DNA of 46,923 nt from Candidatus Zixiibacteriota bacterium (GTDB lineage Bacteria > Zixibacteria > MSB-5A5 > GN15 > FEB-12), in the NCBI GenBank assembly GCA_040752815.1, contig JBFMGC010000019.1:1-46923 (forward strand), read 5' to 3'. A program made the translations under genes and the position numbers. Below the pieces are notes generated by a model, which was not told where the DNA came from, searched no databases, and saw nothing but the letters and a program-made list of their open reading frames with translations. Position 1 is the first letter of the stretch. Each line of letters begins with the position of its first letter. Below are positions 35,306 through 43,254 of this stretch, one piece after another.

Positions 35306-37075
35306 CTACTTGCCGTGTCCGGCGTGGGCATCGGTCTGCGTGGCGCCCATGCCGGCAATGGCCGCTTTGAGACGGCTTTCGGAGTCGATCAGGAAGTTGG
35401 CGCTGGTCACCACTTGTTCACCCTCAGACAGTCCCGCCAGCACTTCCATATAGTCATCCGACCTGCGGCCGGACTGGATCAGCCGGGGTTCGAAATGAGT
35501 GCCATTGTGAACGACGAAGGCGTACGTCTGGTCGCCGCCATCCATGACTGCGTCCGACGGCACCGCGAGAACGCGGTCACCCTTGCCTTCGAGCGCCACC
35601 TCGGCGTACATACCCGGCTTCAAGCGGAACGACTGATTAGAAAACTCCATTCGTATCTTGAGCGTTCTGGTTTCCTCCGAAACTGCCGGGTAGATGAAGC
35701 TGACAAGGCCCTCAAATTCCTCACCGGGATAGGCCGACGTGGTCATGCGAGCCTTTTGTCCGACTCTGATACTGGCCAGGTCGCGCTCGTATACGTCCAC
35801 AAGGACCCACACGCGGCTAAGGTCGGCCACCGCAAAGAGCTTTTGATCGGGGCCGATGAATTGTCCGGCGACTACGTTTTTCTCCAGCACGTATCCGGAA
35901 AACGGGCTTTTGACCCACAATTCCGCGCTGGGTGAGTTGGCCGTCTCAAGGCGCGCAAATTCCTCTGCGGGTATACCCAGCAATTGCAGACGCTGCCGCG
36001 CGACATCGAGCAGTTGTTTTCGCGTCTCTTTCAGCATTGGGTCTGCAACACGCGCCATCGCCTCGCGTGCGACGATATAATCTTGCTCGGCCTGATACAG
36101 ATCCTGGCTGTAAACCGACAGGAGCTTTTGATTCGCCGTCACCGGCTGGCCGGTCTGAGCCACCTCCAGCTCCTTTACCCAGCCGCTGAATCTGACATGA
36201 ATATCCGACAGGCGGGTTTCATCGGGTGTAACGAATCCGACGAGCCGAAGACTCCCATTCAGCGGACGACGCTCTACTCTGCCGGTACGAACGCCTATGA
36301 GCTGGAGCCGTTGCGGCTCGATTGTTACCGGCACAAGACCGGGGACAGGCGCCGAGCCGAGATTATCCGCCCCGCCCACTCCGTGGGCCGAGTGGTCCAC
36401 ACCCGTCTCCGCCTTAACCGACTCGAGCGGCATACCACACTTGGGGCAATCACCCGGCCTATCGGAGGTCACTTCGGGGTGCATGGGGCAGGCATACGTT
36501 GCTTTCGCCTCGGGCACCTGCTCCAGAAACATCCCACACTTGGGGCACCTGCCTAGCGTGTCTGAGATTACCTCGGGGTCCATAGGGCACGTGTACTGGC
36601 CGGGCTGGGCGGCCATAGGAACCTGTTCGAGAAACATCCCGCACTTGGGGCATCTGCCCGCGGTGTCGGAGACTACCTCCGGATCCATCGGGCAAGTGTA
36701 CTGGCCCGGCTTGGCCATGGAGGCTGATTGGGCTTCATGCCCGGACTCGCCCATGGTGTCACCTGATGCCGCAACCTCGTGTCCCTCACTATCTATAGCC
36801 ACCAGGCTCATACCGCAGATCGGGCAGTCGCCCGGCTGATTGCTGATATACGTGGGATGCATGGGGCAGTGGAACTGCTGCGCCCCTGCGGCATCGCCAC
36901 TCCAGGGGGTCAAACCGAAATAGCCGAGCACCATGATCAGCGCAAACAAGGTCATGGCTCCCAAGATAACCCACCGCACTATCGCCATCGTGTGCGTCAG
37001 CGGCGGCGCCGCCTCTTCTCCTTCGGGCAACGGCTCGTGTTCATGCGGATCGTATTTGCGAATGTCTTCAGCCAT
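35306..37075 (-). CDS. cusB: CusB-type efflux adaptor with four tandem heavy-metal-binding domains
   Basis: A 589-residue membrane-fusion protein. One helix at residues ~31-54 is followed by four HMBD zinc-ribbon-like units: 67-95 (CPMHPTYIS...CPICGM), 126-152 and 161-187 (CPMDPEV...CPKCGMFLE), and 193-220 (CPMHPEV...CPKCGM). From ~245 the CusB adaptor core begins, with LRLVGFVTPDETRLSDIHVRF and SPFSGYVLEKNVVAGQFI, ending in the His-rich AHAGHGK. It bridges the pump and the TolC-like channel and may hand metal over. Usual family members carry none or one HMBD. The two middle units contain Asp where His is normal. Confidence 0.94.
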   Translation of the reverse strand: MAEDIRKYDPHEHEPLPEGEEAAPPLTHTMAIVRWVILGAMTLFALIMVLGYFGLTPWSGDAAGAQQFHCPMHPTYISNQPGDCPICGMSLVAIDSEGHEVAASGDTMGESGHEAQSASMAKPGQYTCPMDPEVVSDTAGRCPKCGMFLEQVPMAAQPGQYTCPMDPEVISDTLGRCPKCGMFLEQVPEAKATYACPMHPEVTSDRPGDCPKCGMPLESVKAETGVDHSAHGVGGADNLGSAPVPGLVPVTIEPQRLQLIGVRTGRVERRPLNGSLRLVGFVTPDETRLSDIHVRFSGWVKELEVAQTGQPVTANQKLLSVYSQDLYQAEQDYIVAREAMARVADPMLKETRKQLLDVARQRLQLLGIPAEEFARLETANSPSAELWVKSPFSGYVLEKNVVAGQFIGPDQKLFAVADLSRVWVLVDVYERDLASIRVGQKARMTTSAYPGEEFEGLVSFIYPAVSEETRTLKIRMEFSNQSFRLKPGMYAEVALEGKGDRVLAVPSDAVMDGGDQTYAFVVHNGTHFEPRLIQSGRRSDDYMEVLAGLSEGEQVVTSANFLIDSESRLKAAIAGMGATQTDAHAGHGK

Positions 37076-37090
37076 TGTGATTTCCTCCGG

Positions 37091-38419
37091 TTATCTGCTT
37101 GCCCCGGCAGCACCCACCGAATAAGCGGCAGGGCCCACCGTGTAGCGGTCGATCTCGGCCATCGTCCGAGCGAGCTGGTTGTTCACCTCGTTTAACATCA
37201 GCCGATCCCGGTATACGTTGACAGCAAGCATCAACAGGTTTGTGTAGGGAACTCTATTCGACGCATAACCGGCAAGGGCGCTTTGAAAAGCATCCTGGGT
37301 GATCGGAATTATGCGATTGCCGTAGAGGTCCACGGTTTGGACTAAATGCACAGCGGTGGTATGGAGAAGCCTCAGACGGGACTCAATCTCCCTGCCCAAT
37401 TGGAGCGCTTCCTCATCGACACTTCGGCGCATCGCCTCCATCGATTCCGCCATTCGCCTCTGCTGGCGACCGGCGAATATTGGAAGCGTCAAGGTCGCCT
37501 GGAAACCAACCATGTTGTCGCGATCCTCCATCTCCGTGTCGGTGCGGAAGCCGTAATTCGCGGAGAGCCCCAGCATCGGCCAGCTCATCCGGCGCGCCGC
37601 TCTACTCGAGAAAGTGTATGCCTCGGCCTGGCGTGACAGTTTCCTCAGCGGCGGATAATTCTGCCGGGCCGCTGCCAACCAGTTATCGGGGCTCTGGGGG
37701 ACTTCGGGCTGGCTTGACACAGCGAGCGGCAGCGCATCTGAGACCGGATCGAGTCCCCTGAGAATGTTCAGGTTATAGCGGGACTCATCGACCATGTGCT
37801 CAGCTTCGAGCAGTTGCGCCTGGAGTCGCCACAACTCGGCCTGAGCGGCGAGAACTTCATCCTGGCTGGCCTGGTTTGTCGCGAGCTTGGACTTGGCCGA
37901 CGCCACCACCGCTTCGAGTAGATCGTGTTGTGCGGCCAAATCGCCCAGCGAGCGAGTACGATAATACAAGTCGGCAAATGCGTATCGCGCCGCCATCACC
38001 AGATCGACCTCCATGGCGCGACGGTCTTCAGATGCGGCGTCGGCCTCAGACTGTGCCGCCTTCGATTGAAGACCCTTCTGGCCGGCATACGGGATATTCT
38101 GGCTCAGGCCGACCATCTTCATGGTCATCGGGTCCATATCGAAGTCGAAAGACGTCGGCAGATTGGCGACACCAAGCATGAGCATCGGATCATCCCACGC
38201 TCCCGCCGGCCCCACTTTGGCCCGCGCTGCCTGCTCCATATAGCGGGCTGCAGCCGCTCTATTATTGTGCAGCACTACGTCTCTGATGACCTCGTCGATG
38301 TAAAGGCTGTCACCGGGTTGGCCAGCAACTTGCGATACCAGACAGAAAACGAGAACGAAGACTCCCGCCCGCCAGTGTGTGACTGGCGGCCTCAACTCGT
38401 CTTTTCTGCGATCCAGCAT
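37091..38419 (-). CDS. TolC/CusC-family outer membrane efflux protein
   Basis: A 442-residue protein with a signal peptide (VFVLVFCLVSQVAGQ) and two OEP-type repeats of long helices: GPAGAWDDPMLMLGVANLPTS, QEDLYYRTR-type helices (ARYAFADLYYRTRSLGDLAAQHDLL) and a second set ending LMLAVNVYRDRLMLNEVNNQLARTMAEIDRYTVG. This HME subgroup of TolC homologues pairs with CusBA. AGAGG precedes the ATG. It is the first gene of the operon, 15 bp before the adaptor gene. Sigma54-type promoter at 38448-38464. Confidence 0.93.
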   Translation of the reverse strand: MLDRRKDELRPPVTHWRAGVFVLVFCLVSQVAGQPGDSLYIDEVIRDVVLHNNRAAAARYMEQAARAKVGPAGAWDDPMLMLGVANLPTSFDFDMDPMTMKMVGLSQNIPYAGQKGLQSKAAQSEADAASEDRRAMEVDLVMAARYAFADLYYRTRSLGDLAAQHDLLEAVVASAKSKLATNQASQDEVLAAQAELWRLQAQLLEAEHMVDESRYNLNILRGLDPVSDALPLAVSSQPEVPQSPDNWLAAARQNYPPLRKLSRQAEAYTFSSRAARRMSWPMLGLSANYGFRTDTEMEDRDNMVGFQATLTLPIFAGRQQRRMAESMEAMRRSVDEEALQLGREIESRLRLLHTTAVHLVQTVDLYGNRIIPITQDAFQSALAGYASNRVPYTNLLMLAVNVYRDRLMLNEVNNQLARTMAEIDRYTVGPAAYSVGAAGASR

Positions 38420-38447
38420 CCTCTATCACTCCTTTGACAGGGTTTAA

Positions 38448-38464
38448 TGGCAACGGCTGTGCCA
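38448..38464 (-). promoter_or_regulatory. Sigma54-type promoter of the tolC-cusB-cusA operon
   Basis: The minus strand reads TGGCACAGCCGTTGCCA: GG at 38463-38462, exactly 10 bp, then GC at 38451-38450, against the consensus TGGCAC-N5-TTGCW. The start is expected near 38438, about 19 bp before the ATG. The genome region also encodes an NtrC-type activator just upstream. Confidence 0.85.
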
Positions 38465-38538
38465 AGTTGCACGCGCACCTCTAACATATTCTTATACATT
38501 ACCTTACGATACGGGGGCGAATGGCTTGAAAAACGTAA

Positions 38539-38574
38539 TGAATAATATTCTTCTGCGGTGGAGAATATTGTACA
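38539..38574 (-). promoter_or_regulatory. Two putative enhancer sites for the NtrC-type regulator
   Basis: TGAATAATATTCTTCT at 38539-38554 and TGGAGAATATTGTACA at 38559-38574, both partial palindromes around AATATT, centres 20 bp apart. They lie about 108 and 128 bp upstream of the predicted sigma54 start. Similar sites precede two other units. Confidence 0.7.
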
Positions 38575-38645
38575 AGGCGGACTAGCCCCGAATCGTATGC
38601 CGTTGTGCGACCCAGCCTGACGCGCCTCTCTTCCAGCGATCTCCC

Positions 38646-40007
38646 TCAGGCTTGCCTGTCAGGACGGATCTCGAATTTCTTCATGCGGTAGATAAGAATG
38701 TGCCGCGGGATCTTCAGATACGCCGCCGCCTTGGTCCGATTCCACCCGAACCTGTTGAGGGCATCGACAATCAGCCGCTTTTCGGCCTCGTAGAAAGTCA
38801 GGTGCGAACCAATGTCGGCACTAACAACCGATGCCTGCGCCGGCGAGCTCGCGGTCGCAAAGTCAGGCGGCAGGTCGTCGTGTGTCAGAATATCCGATGT
38901 CCGCAGTATGGCCATCCGCTCCATCAGGTTTTCGAGCTCCCGGATGTTTCCCGGCCAGGGGTGCTGACGAAGCTCGTTCATAAGATCTTCTGCGATGCTG
39001 ATCTTCTCTCCGGGGGCGAATTTGTCGAGAAAGGTTTTGGCCAATAGGGCGATGTCTTCGCGGCGCTCCCTCAAGGGCGGCACATGGACCGGGATGACAT
39101 TCAGCCGATAAAACAAATCCTCGCGGAAGCGGTTGTCGGCCACTCGTTCGCGCAGGTTGACATTGGTAGCGGCCAGCAGGCGCACGTCGATCTCCACCCG
39201 TTTCTCCGAACCGACCGGCTCGATTACCCGTTCCTGTATCGCCCGAAGCAACTTCGCCTGCAGCTCCATGCTGAGCTCGCTGATCTCGTCGAGTAGGAGC
39301 GTGCCACCATCGGCTTGTTCGAATTTCCCGACCTTATCTTTGACCGCACCGGTAAAAGCGCCCCGCACGTGGCCAAATAACTCGGACTCCAGCAACTCCC
39401 TGGGGATGGCCGCGCAGTTGACCGCCACAAACTCATTGCCGGCACGGTTGCTCTGGCGATGGATGTTCCGTGCGACCAGCTCCTTCCCGGTGCCGGACTC
39501 GCCGGTGATCAAAATTGTCGCGTCTGTCGGCGCTACCTTGTTGATCATCTCTACAAGGCGCTTGAAAGCCAGCGAAACTCCCACCATCGGACGCGGTCTA
39601 CCCGCGCCGGTCAACTGCTCTTTGAGCAGTTTGTTCTCCGCCTCCAGCTGGCGGTATTTGACCGCTTTTTCGATAGCCATGAAAAGCTGGTCATCATCGA
39701 ACGGCTTGGTCAGGTAATCGAATGCGCCCAGCTTTACCGCTTCCACCGCCTGAGAAACTGCTGCATAAGCAGTCATGAAGATGATTTCGAGATCGGGTTG
39801 GATCTTTCGGGCCTGCTTGAGCAGGTCCAGCCCGGTCAGCCGCGGCATTTTCATGTCGGAAAGCAGCAGATCGTAGCTGCTCTCTCTCAAAGCAATCAGC
39901 GCCTCTTCGCCGTCGGCGGCCGCCGTCACCTGGTACCCGCGCTGCTTGAGTTTGAACTGGATGACCTTCCGCAAGGCAGCGTCATCGTCGGCCAATAAAA
40001 CCTTCAC
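38646..40007 (-). CDS. NtrC-type sigma54-dependent response regulator
   Basis: A 453-residue three-domain regulator. Receiver domain residues 1-120 with the phospho-acceptor D51 (LLLSDMKMP). AAA+ domain about 145-375 with Walker A GESGTGKE, the sigma54-contacting GAFTGA, Walker B GGTLLLDEIS and the arginine finger region NRFREDLFYRLNV. Fis-type HTH at the C-terminus (WNRTKAAAYLKIPRHILIYRM). It is expected to activate the sigma54 promoters found here. Its start overlaps the sensor stop (ATGA). The nearest analogues by design are ZraR-like regulators of metal-stress genes. Confidence 0.95.
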   Translation of the reverse strand: MKVLLADDDAALRKVIQFKLKQRGYQVTAAADGEEALIALRESSYDLLLSDMKMPRLTGLDLLKQARKIQPDLEIIFMTAYAAVSQAVEAVKLGAFDYLTKPFDDDQLFMAIEKAVKYRQLEAENKLLKEQLTGAGRPRPMVGVSLAFKRLVEMINKVAPTDATILITGESGTGKELVARNIHRQSNRAGNEFVAVNCAAIPRELLESELFGHVRGAFTGAVKDKVGKFEQADGGTLLLDEISELSMELQAKLLRAIQERVIEPVGSEKRVEIDVRLLAATNVNLRERVADNRFREDLFYRLNVIPVHVPPLRERREDIALLAKTFLDKFAPGEKISIAEDLMNELRQHPWPGNIRELENLMERMAILRTSDILTHDDLPPDFATASSPAQASVVSADIGSHLTFYEAEKRLIVDALNRFGWNRTKAAAYLKIPRHILIYRMKKFEIRPDRQA

Positions 40008-41089
40008 CGCTGGGCTCCCCTTTCAATCGTTGGAAGTACGATATTCACCCTCGTGCCCTTACCCGGTTTGCTCACCAGTTTTATCTGACCGTCGTGACGG
40101 TCAACTATTGTCTTCACGATCGGCAAGCCCAAACCGGTTCCGGCCGCCTTAGTCGTATAGAACGGATCGAACGCCTGTGCGACCTCTTCCGGGCCCATGC
40201 CGGCGCCGGTATCTGAGATGGAAAGGACCGCCGCCCGGCGAGCATTGCGTCTGAGCTCGATTGTAATCGTATCGCCGGCCCGCGACGCCTCGATGGAATT
40301 CAACAGCAGATTGAGCAGTATTTGATGAACTTTTTCCGCGTCGCCCATTATCCAGATGCCCGGCTCAATATGGGAAACCATCGCCAGCGATGCCTTGCTC
40401 ACCTGGGGCAACAACTGCCTGACGCTCGATTCGACCGCGCCCGATAAATTGAGTCGCTCTTTTTGAGTCTCTTTCGGCCGGGCGAACTCAAGGAACTCGG
40501 TCACCGTCCCCTCGATGCGCTTGACTTCTTTGAACGCAATGTCACTGAACTCCTCGCGATCGGCACGAGGCACGCTCTGGTCGTGAATGATCTCCAGCGC
40601 CCCTTTTATCGACGCCAGCGGGTTCTTGATTTCATGCGCTACGCCGGCGGCCATTTGTCCAACCAAAGACAGATGATGGCTCCGCTCGAGTTGCAGCTTG
40701 GTTTCTTCGTGTTTCTTGCGAACGTTGATTTCACGATCGATTAATGCTCCGACCAGAATGCCAATCGCGAAATAGAAGAATATCTCCACCAGCTCCTGTG
40801 TGAGATCGAGCTCGGCCGGCATGGCGCCAAGAAGATACGGAACGATCAGGAGCGATATGACCAGAGCGCTGTAAATGCCGCCGCGGATGCCGAACCATGA
40901 CGCCGCGATGGCAATCGGTATGTAGCAAAAGCGACTGTGAAGCGCGTGAAGCCAATGCACGTGGCCGAACAGCCGCTCGGTCAACCAGCCGTAGTGAATC
41001 GCGATCGTCAGCGCCGTGATCGACGCTATTATCACCAGCTTCAAACGCCGATAGGTTACGGCATCGGAATGTCCCGGCAGCTCGGTCAT
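40004..41089 (-). CDS. Membrane sensor histidine kinase, partner of the NtrC-type regulator
   Basis: A 361-residue kinase. Residues ~15-130 hold four hydrophobic helices (LVIIASITALTIAIHYGW, FCYIPIAIAASWFGI, YSALVISLLIVPYLLGAM, IFFYFAIGILVGALI) with no large periplasmic domain. Dimerisation/phosphotransfer box VAHEIKNPLASIKGALEII follows, then N-box LLNLLLNSIEAS, G1 DTGAGM and G2 GTGLGL. Sensing probably occurs within or close to the membrane. Cotranscribed with the regulator. The ligand is not visible; the surrounding genes argue for a metal or its envelope damage. Confidence 0.94.
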   Translation of the reverse strand: MTELPGHSDAVTYRRLKLVIIASITALTIAIHYGWLTERLFGHVHWLHALHSRFCYIPIAIAASWFGIRGGIYSALVISLLIVPYLLGAMPAELDLTQELVEIFFYFAIGILVGALIDREINVRKKHEETKLQLERSHHLSLVGQMAAGVAHEIKNPLASIKGALEIIHDQSVPRADREEFSDIAFKEVKRIEGTVTEFLEFARPKETQKERLNLSGAVESSVRQLLPQVSKASLAMVSHIEPGIWIMGDAEKVHQILLNLLLNSIEASRAGDTITIELRRNARRAAVLSISDTGAGMGPEEVAQAFDPFYTTKAAGTGLGLPIVKTIVDRHDGQIKLVSKPGKGTRVNIVLPTIERGAQR

Positions 41090-41247
41090 ACATCAACCTA
41101 GAGAAAGATTCGTGCCAATTGCAATCGCTGCCACCTTTCAGTGACTCTTCACCAGGGTGGCCGATGTAGCGCAACTACTTAAGCGATGTTCCTGCGGCCA
41201 CACGGCACACACCAGTTGTCCACACGCTTAGCGTCGTTAACAAGTAT

Positions 41248-41263
41248 TGGTGAATATTCTCCA
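41248..41263 (+). promoter_or_regulatory. Putative enhancer site for the NtrC-type regulator
   Basis: TGGTGAATATTCTCCA, a palindrome with a single mismatched pair, centred about 128 bp upstream of the start predicted from the sigma54 element at 41358. It is the best copy of the motif in the window. Confidence 0.72.
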
Positions 41264-41357
41264 TAAAACAAACAACTTTATACGCGCCGGGTGCCGCTGA
41301 GTTTGGCGGCACTCCACAAGCCGCTGATACTCAACACCTTCCGGAAGTGCTACAGTG

Positions 41358-41372
41358 TGGCACGCCATTTGT
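41358..41372 (+). promoter_or_regulatory. Sigma54-type promoter of the Met-rich lipoprotein operon
   Basis: TGGCAC-GCCAT-TTGT: GG at 41359-41360, 10 bp, then GT at 41371-41372. The -24 is perfect and the -12 has T for C. Predicted start near 41384; ATG 41428 has GAGGAAAG upstream. Confidence 0.68.
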
Positions 41373-41427
41373 GTTCTATGCCGGCAAACGTTGGGCAGCG
41401 AACATCTTCTGGCTGAGGAAAGATAAC

Positions 41428-41970
41428 ATGACGAGCCTTAAGCCCCTCGCTTTACTCCCGATCATGGGTGCGGTCTGGCTCATTAGTGGCGGCTGCAACG
41501 ACTCGAACGACATGACTGGCAGCCGTGAGAGCACCGCACCCGCCATTTTACGTGTCCATCCTCCCGACGGTGCCGTTGACGTACCGAGCGACGCGAGCCT
41601 TGCTATCAGGTTTAATATGCCGATGGACACCGCATCAGTCCATGCAGGACTCCACTTCACAGGCGGAGCCGACATGCAGTCGTGGATGGACAGCCTCGAT
41701 CACATGGGCGGCATGAGACAAATCAGCCCGGGTCAGCAGGAGCAGATGATGCAGTGGCTGGACTCACTGCACATCGCCGGGCGTTTCTTGTGGAATGAGT
41801 CGTTCGACAGCTGCACCTATCGGCCCGACTCTGCCATGCCGGTCGGCACAGATCATATGATTTTCTTATTCGGGCCGATGAAGTCCCGCGAGGGTGTGAT
41901 GATGAACATGGGTGGCAGTATGATGATGTCGGACACCGGGTTCAGTTACCATTTCACAACAGCTCTATAG
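41428..41970 (+). CDS. Methionine-rich lipoprotein with Big_5/SbsA Ig-like domain
   Basis: A 180-residue exported lipoprotein: signal peptide, then the lipobox SGGC (Cys at residue 22). Residues ~38-75 match a bacterial Ig-like domain (ILRVHPPDGAVDVPSDASLAIRF then NMPMDTASV). The rest is remarkably rich in Met and His/Asp: WMDSLDHMGGMRQ, QQEQMMQWLDSLH, EGVMMNMGGSMMMSDTG. Met clusters of this sort bind Cu(I) or Ag(I) in the periplasm by precedent. GAGGAAAG lies upstream of the ATG at 41428. A frame open from 41347 overlaps the promoter and is not the start. It leads a short operon with the next gene. Confidence 0.85.
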   Translation: MTSLKPLALLPIMGAVWLISGGCNDSNDMTGSRESTAPAILRVHPPDGAVDVPSDASLAIRFNMPMDTASVHAGLHFTGGADMQSWMDSLDHMGGMRQISPGQQEQMMQWLDSLHIAGRFLWNESFDSCTYRPDSAMPVGTDHMIFLFGPMKSREGVMMNMGGSMMMSDTGFSYHFTTAL

Positions 41971-41986
41971 ATGAAGGAGTGATGAA

Positions 41987-42559
41987 ATGACGCGAATCTT
42001 TACCACGGCACGCACGGGCATTGCCACTCTTGTCCTGACCTGTGTGTCGCTGTCAGTCCCGGCGTCCGCCGGGTGCGGAGGGTCGTCTGGCGGATGCGGC
42101 AGTTCGCACGATCATGCCAAAAGCTCAACCACGGCGAAGGCACAGGACAGCAGTCAGTATACCTGCCCGATGCATCCGGAGATCATTCGATCCAAACCGG
42201 GTGACTGTCCCAGGTGCGGGATGAAGCTGGTTCCAGCTGAGGAGACTGCTTCTACCGTAGCGGCGACCCCTGACCATGCTTTGCCGGAGCAATTCGGGCA
42301 GCTCCTGGAGGAATACGCTGCCCTGCGGGACCATTTCGAAACGATGATGTCCCTCACGGCCATAGAAAAGCTCGGCCCTGAGATGCGCATCCATCGCAAC
42401 CTTATGGTGCTGTTCGGCGAAAACCTGGCAAAATGTGAGGAAGCCTGTGGACGCCTGGCCGGTGCTGTTGACGACGAAAGCGGTACGACTGGAACCACCC
42501 CCACTCGGCCGGATCGCACGGACACTCCGGATCGAGCACAATCAGGACATCATCACTGA
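41987..42559 (+). CDS. Secreted heavy-metal-binding-domain (HMBD) protein
   Basis: A 190-residue exported protein: signal peptide to about residue 28 (LVLTCVSLSVPASAG), then a Cys/Gly-rich region (CGGSSGGCGSSHDHA) and one HMBD at ~58-82 (YTCPMHPEIIRSKPGDC, CPRCGMKLVP; C60, H63, C74, C77). A helical region follows (QLLEEYAALRDHFETMMSLT) and a His-rich tail SGHHH. AAGGAG precedes the ATG, 16 bp after the previous stop. It likely captures metal in the periplasm. SAGC is a weak lipobox, so it could be lipidated. Confidence 0.87.
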   Translation: MTRIFTTARTGIATLVLTCVSLSVPASAGCGGSSGGCGSSHDHAKSSTTAKAQDSSQYTCPMHPEIIRSKPGDCPRCGMKLVPAEETASTVAATPDHALPEQFGQLLEEYAALRDHFETMMSLTAIEKLGPEMRIHRNLMVLFGENLAKCEEACGRLAGAVDDESGTTGTTPTRPDRTDTPDRAQSGHHH

Positions 42560-42631
42560 GTAAACCAGCGACAAGGGCACTGACAATGGTCTTGGCGAAC
42601 GTGGAATCAACCGTGGAAGGCAATTGCTGTT

Positions 42632-43042
42632 ATGGAGATGATTCGGACTTTCCAGCTGTGTCTTCGACTCGACAGAGCGGCAAAACTGCTTCGCCTGGAA
42701 CTCGATCGGTTCGGCTTCGCCGTCTCAGAAACTCCTGACCCCGGCTGGGAGCTCCCACCGCTCGTGGAACGCAGGCACGACCGAGTAAGAAGATTGTATG
42801 TCCGTGACAAGAGGTCACTACCCTCGCCGGACGGCGTTCTGGCGCCGACCCGCCAAGTGGTTCTTTCTCAGGTGTACGGGGGATTGACAACAGTTACCGT
42901 GTTAGCCGCCGCTCACAACGGTTGCGACACAGATACCACACCACGAGCCCAGGACATGCGTATCCTCAAGGCGATCCTGGCGACCGGGATGTCGGCATTC
43001 GCCCGCGAAGACACAAGATCCCGACACGCGGCGATCCACTAA
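42632..43042 (+). CDS. Hypothetical protein (uncertain)
   Basis: A 136-residue frame I do not recognise. It starts with two close in-frame ATGs (42632, 42638); GGAAGG lies 10 bp upstream. The first ~35 residues look helical (FQLCLRLDRAAKLLRLELDRFG), the rest is mixed, with Cys at 10 and 98. It lies between the HMBD gene and the twin-YHS promoter and could be the third gene of the 41428 operon. A long alternative frame exists on the other strand; coding status is unsettled. Confidence 0.4.
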   Translation: MEMIRTFQLCLRLDRAAKLLRLELDRFGFAVSETPDPGWELPPLVERRHDRVRRLYVRDKRSLPSPDGVLAPTRQVVLSQVYGGLTTVTVLAAAHNGCDTDTTPRAQDMRILKAILATGMSAFAREDTRSRHAAIH

Positions 43043-43071
43043 TGTGAGGCAGTGCAATCGGCCTATTTGCT

Positions 43072-43107
43072 TGAACACTACTATTCAATGATGAACTCTA
43101 TTCTCCA
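43072..43107 (+). promoter_or_regulatory. Two putative enhancer sites upstream of the twin-YHS gene
   Basis: TGAACACTACTATTCA at 43072-43087 and TGAACTCTATTCTCCA at 43092-43107, a direct repeat with exact 20-bp period whose second copy shares TATTCTCCA with the sites at 41248 and 38559. Centres are about 130 and 110 bp from the predicted sigma54 start. Confidence 0.65.
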
Positions 43108-43182
43108 GCGGACCAACTTGGCAAACAGCAGCGGCTTGTATAAGATCTTGTTACACACTGCATTAGTGCGCGTCGAGGGTGT

Positions 43183-43198
43183 TGGTACGATAATTGCT
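43183..43198 (+). promoter_or_regulatory. Sigma54-type promoter of the twin-YHS gene
   Basis: TGGTACGATAATTGCT: GG at 43184-43185, 10 bp, GC at 43196-43197, against TGGCACGNNNNTTGCW (one mismatch at the defined positions). Predicted start near 43209. Confidence 0.82.
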
Positions 43199-43254
43199 TT
43201 GAGCTGAGTATGTTTACAGAAAACCTTCAAAGCAAGGATTTAAGGAGACGACCT

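Larger units (their letters stand above)
41090..41427. other. Divergent regulatory region between the sensor kinase and the Met-rich lipoprotein
   Basis: It holds a sigma54 promoter for the plus strand and one enhancer-like site, annotated separately. For the minus-strand kinase operon no strong sigma70 promoter was found; TGGCACGAATCTTTCT at 41102-41117 has a good -24 but a poor -12 and lies too near the ATG. Confidence 0.55.

Noticed and set aside
41102-41117. TGGCACGAATCTTTCT on the minus strand before the sensor-kinase gene as a fourth sigma54 promoter.
   Set aside because: The -24 part is perfect but the -12 is TTTC instead of TTGC, and the predicted start would be only about 2 bases from the ATG. 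The enhancer spacing seen elsewhere is not met either (about 165 bp).
42603-42618. TGGAAGGCAATTGCT-like match to sigma54 before the 42632 frame.
   Set aside because: GG and GC are 9 bp apart instead of 10, and no enhancer-like site is found at the expected distance.
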